From the NCBI GenBank assembly GCA_934276695.1, contig CAKQTF010000046.1, positions 1 through 7,234 of the forward strand: 7,234 nt of DNA, written 5' to 3'. Below are positions 6,694-7,234 of the stretch, in pieces; positions within the stretch are counted from its first letter, which is position 1; each line of letters starts with the position of its first letter. Under the pieces are notes generated by a model, which was given only the letters and a program-made list of their open reading frames with translations, did no database searches and had not been told where the DNA came from. The position numbers were made by a program, and so were the translations under genes. The stretch is from an uncultured Spirochaetales bacterium. GTDB taxonomy: Bacteria > Spirochaetota > Spirochaetia > Sphaerochaetales > Sphaerochaetaceae.

Positions 6694-6716
6694 TTGTGGC
6701 GTAGACCACAAGGAGG
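6694..6716 (+). promoter_or_regulatory. Hairpin abutting the tuf ribosome binding site
   Basis: TTGTGG (6694-6699) pairs perfectly with CCACAA (6706-6711) around CGTAGA. The Shine-Dalgarno AGGAGG (6711-6716) starts at the last base of the stem and lies 5 bases before the ATG. The stem does not cover the binding site; it could hold it single-stranded or form a ribosome standby site. The AGGAGG fixes the tuf start. Confidence 0.6.
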
Positions 6717-6721
6717 AACTG

Positions 6722-7234
6722 ATGGCTAAGGAAAAATTCGAGAGAACAAAGCCACATGTAAACGTAGGTACTATTGGTCACGTCGACCATGGTAAGACCA
6801 CTCTCACTGCTGCTATCACCATGCACTGCGCTAAGCTTTTCGGCGACAAGGCACTTGCTTATGATGCAATTGATAATGCACCAGAAGAGAAAGAGCGTGG
6901 TATCACAATCAACACAAGACACGTTGAGTATCAGTCAAAGAACAGACACTATGCACACGTTGACTGCCCGGGCCATGCTGACTACATCAAGAACATGATC
7001 ACTGGTGCTGCTCAGATGGATGGTGCAATCCTCGTAGTTGCTGCTACAGATGGTGCTATGGCTCAGACAAAAGAGCATATCCTTCTTGCAAGACAGGTTG
7101 GTGTTCCAGCTATCATCGTATTTATCAACAAGTGTGATCAGGTTGATGACCCAGATCTTATTGACCTTGTAGAAGAGGAAATGAGAGACCTCCTCACAGA
7201 ATATGGTTTTGATGGTGCTAATGCTCCTGTTATC
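6722..7234 (+). CDS. tuf: Elongation factor Tu, N-terminal 171 residues (3' end outside window)
   Basis: GTPase that carries aminoacyl-tRNA to the ribosomal A site. Visible GTP-binding motifs are GHVDHGKT (residues 19-26, P-loop), the switch I segment EERGIT-like [10 protein letters not shown] with Thr62, DCPGH (81-85) with the catalytic His85, and NKCD (136-139). The fragment covers nearly the whole G domain; domains 2 and 3 are beyond the edge. Gln125, a residue linked to kirromycin resistance when changed in E. coli, is the usual Gln. The segment GAMAQTKEH (111-119) has alanine at both positions where E. coli has proline (GPMPQTREH). Codon use is strongly biased (GGT, GCT, AAG), as expected for a highly expressed gene. 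Unlike the E. coli str operon, it is separated from rpsG by 688 bases, a terminator and an opposed gene, with its own promoter. A downstream rpsJ-rplC block is likely by analogy but unseen. Confidence 0.98.
   Translation, partial: MAKEKFERTKPHVNVGTIGHVDHGKTTLTAAITMHCAKLFGDKALAYDAIDNAPEEKERGITINTRHVEYQSKNRHYAHVDCPGHADYIKNMITGAAQMDGAILVVAATDGAMAQTKEHILLARQVGVPAIIVFINKCDQVDDPDLIDLVEEEMRDLLTEYGFDGANAPVI

Larger units (their letters stand above)
6473..6721 (+). promoter_or_regulatory. Long predicted 5' leader of tuf
   Basis: If transcription starts near 6473, the tuf message has a leader of about 249 bases. It contains no supportable gene. Pairings visible by eye are TGTCGG (6475-6480) with CCGACA (6505-6510); the competing TCGGTTT + GG (6477-6483, 6487-6488) with CCAAACCGA (6516-6524); ATTGC (6524-6528) with GCGAT (6537-6541) including one wobble; TGGC/GCCA (6590-6593, 6600-6603); and CTGAC/GTCAG (6604-6608, 6638-6642) enclosing CTAT/ATAG. 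T-runs lie at 6481-6486 and 6563-6569, neither directly behind a GC-rich stem. No known riboswitch class is recognised. Confidence 0.45.

Noticed and set aside
6575..6922. A 115-codon minus-strand frame across the tuf leader and the start of tuf.
   Set aside because: It is antisense to the tuf G domain and lacks a recognisable domain or a clear ribosome binding site.

Overview
The window is a piece of a bacterial core-gene region, about 46% GC by eye, that most resembles a spirochaete and perhaps a host-associated Sphaerochaetaceae or Treponema relative. The evidence is the gene order rpoB-rpoC-rpsL-rpsG with no fusA or tuf following directly, an RpoC stretch of spirochaete flavour (an ECWTLMLS / NLLDPANG run just after the NADFDGD motif), and an EF-Tu of spirochaete type. 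The phylum is inferred from remembered protein signatures and was not searched.

Layout. Bases 1-632 are the 3' end of rpoB (last 209 residues). rpoC follows at 646-5031 and is complete, with all catalytic, zinc and trigger-loop residues present. A 139-base gap (5032-5170) contains two strong RNA hairpins, the second of which pairs with the rpsL ribosome binding site. rpsL (5171-5545) and rpsG (5563-6033) are complete and closely spaced. A strong hairpin terminator at 6039-6067 closes the operon. It also lies 3 bases from the stop of a convergent minus-strand gene (6070-6318) encoding an 82-residue TSCPD-domain protein. A 403-base intergenic region (6319-6721) carries a probable minus-strand promoter overlapping an 8-base direct repeat, a strong plus-strand promoter with a perfect TTGACA box, and a predicted leader of about 250 bases in front of tuf. 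tuf starts at 6722 and runs off the right edge after 171 codons.

How it works together. rpoB and rpoC make the two large subunits of RNA polymerase; rpsL and rpsG make the 30S proteins S12 (decoding centre) and S7 (16S 3' domain assembly). No convincing promoter is visible in front of rpoC, rpsL or rpsG, so the four genes probably share one transcript. The structured leader before rpsL could let the ribosomal protein genes be tuned separately from the polymerase genes. tuf is a separate transcription unit with its own promoter and, by analogy with other spirochaetes, may lead the S10 ribosomal protein operon beyond the window. There is no sign of mobile elements, CRISPR arrays, tRNA or rRNA genes. 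The most interesting material is in the two non-coding leaders, not in a new gene cluster.
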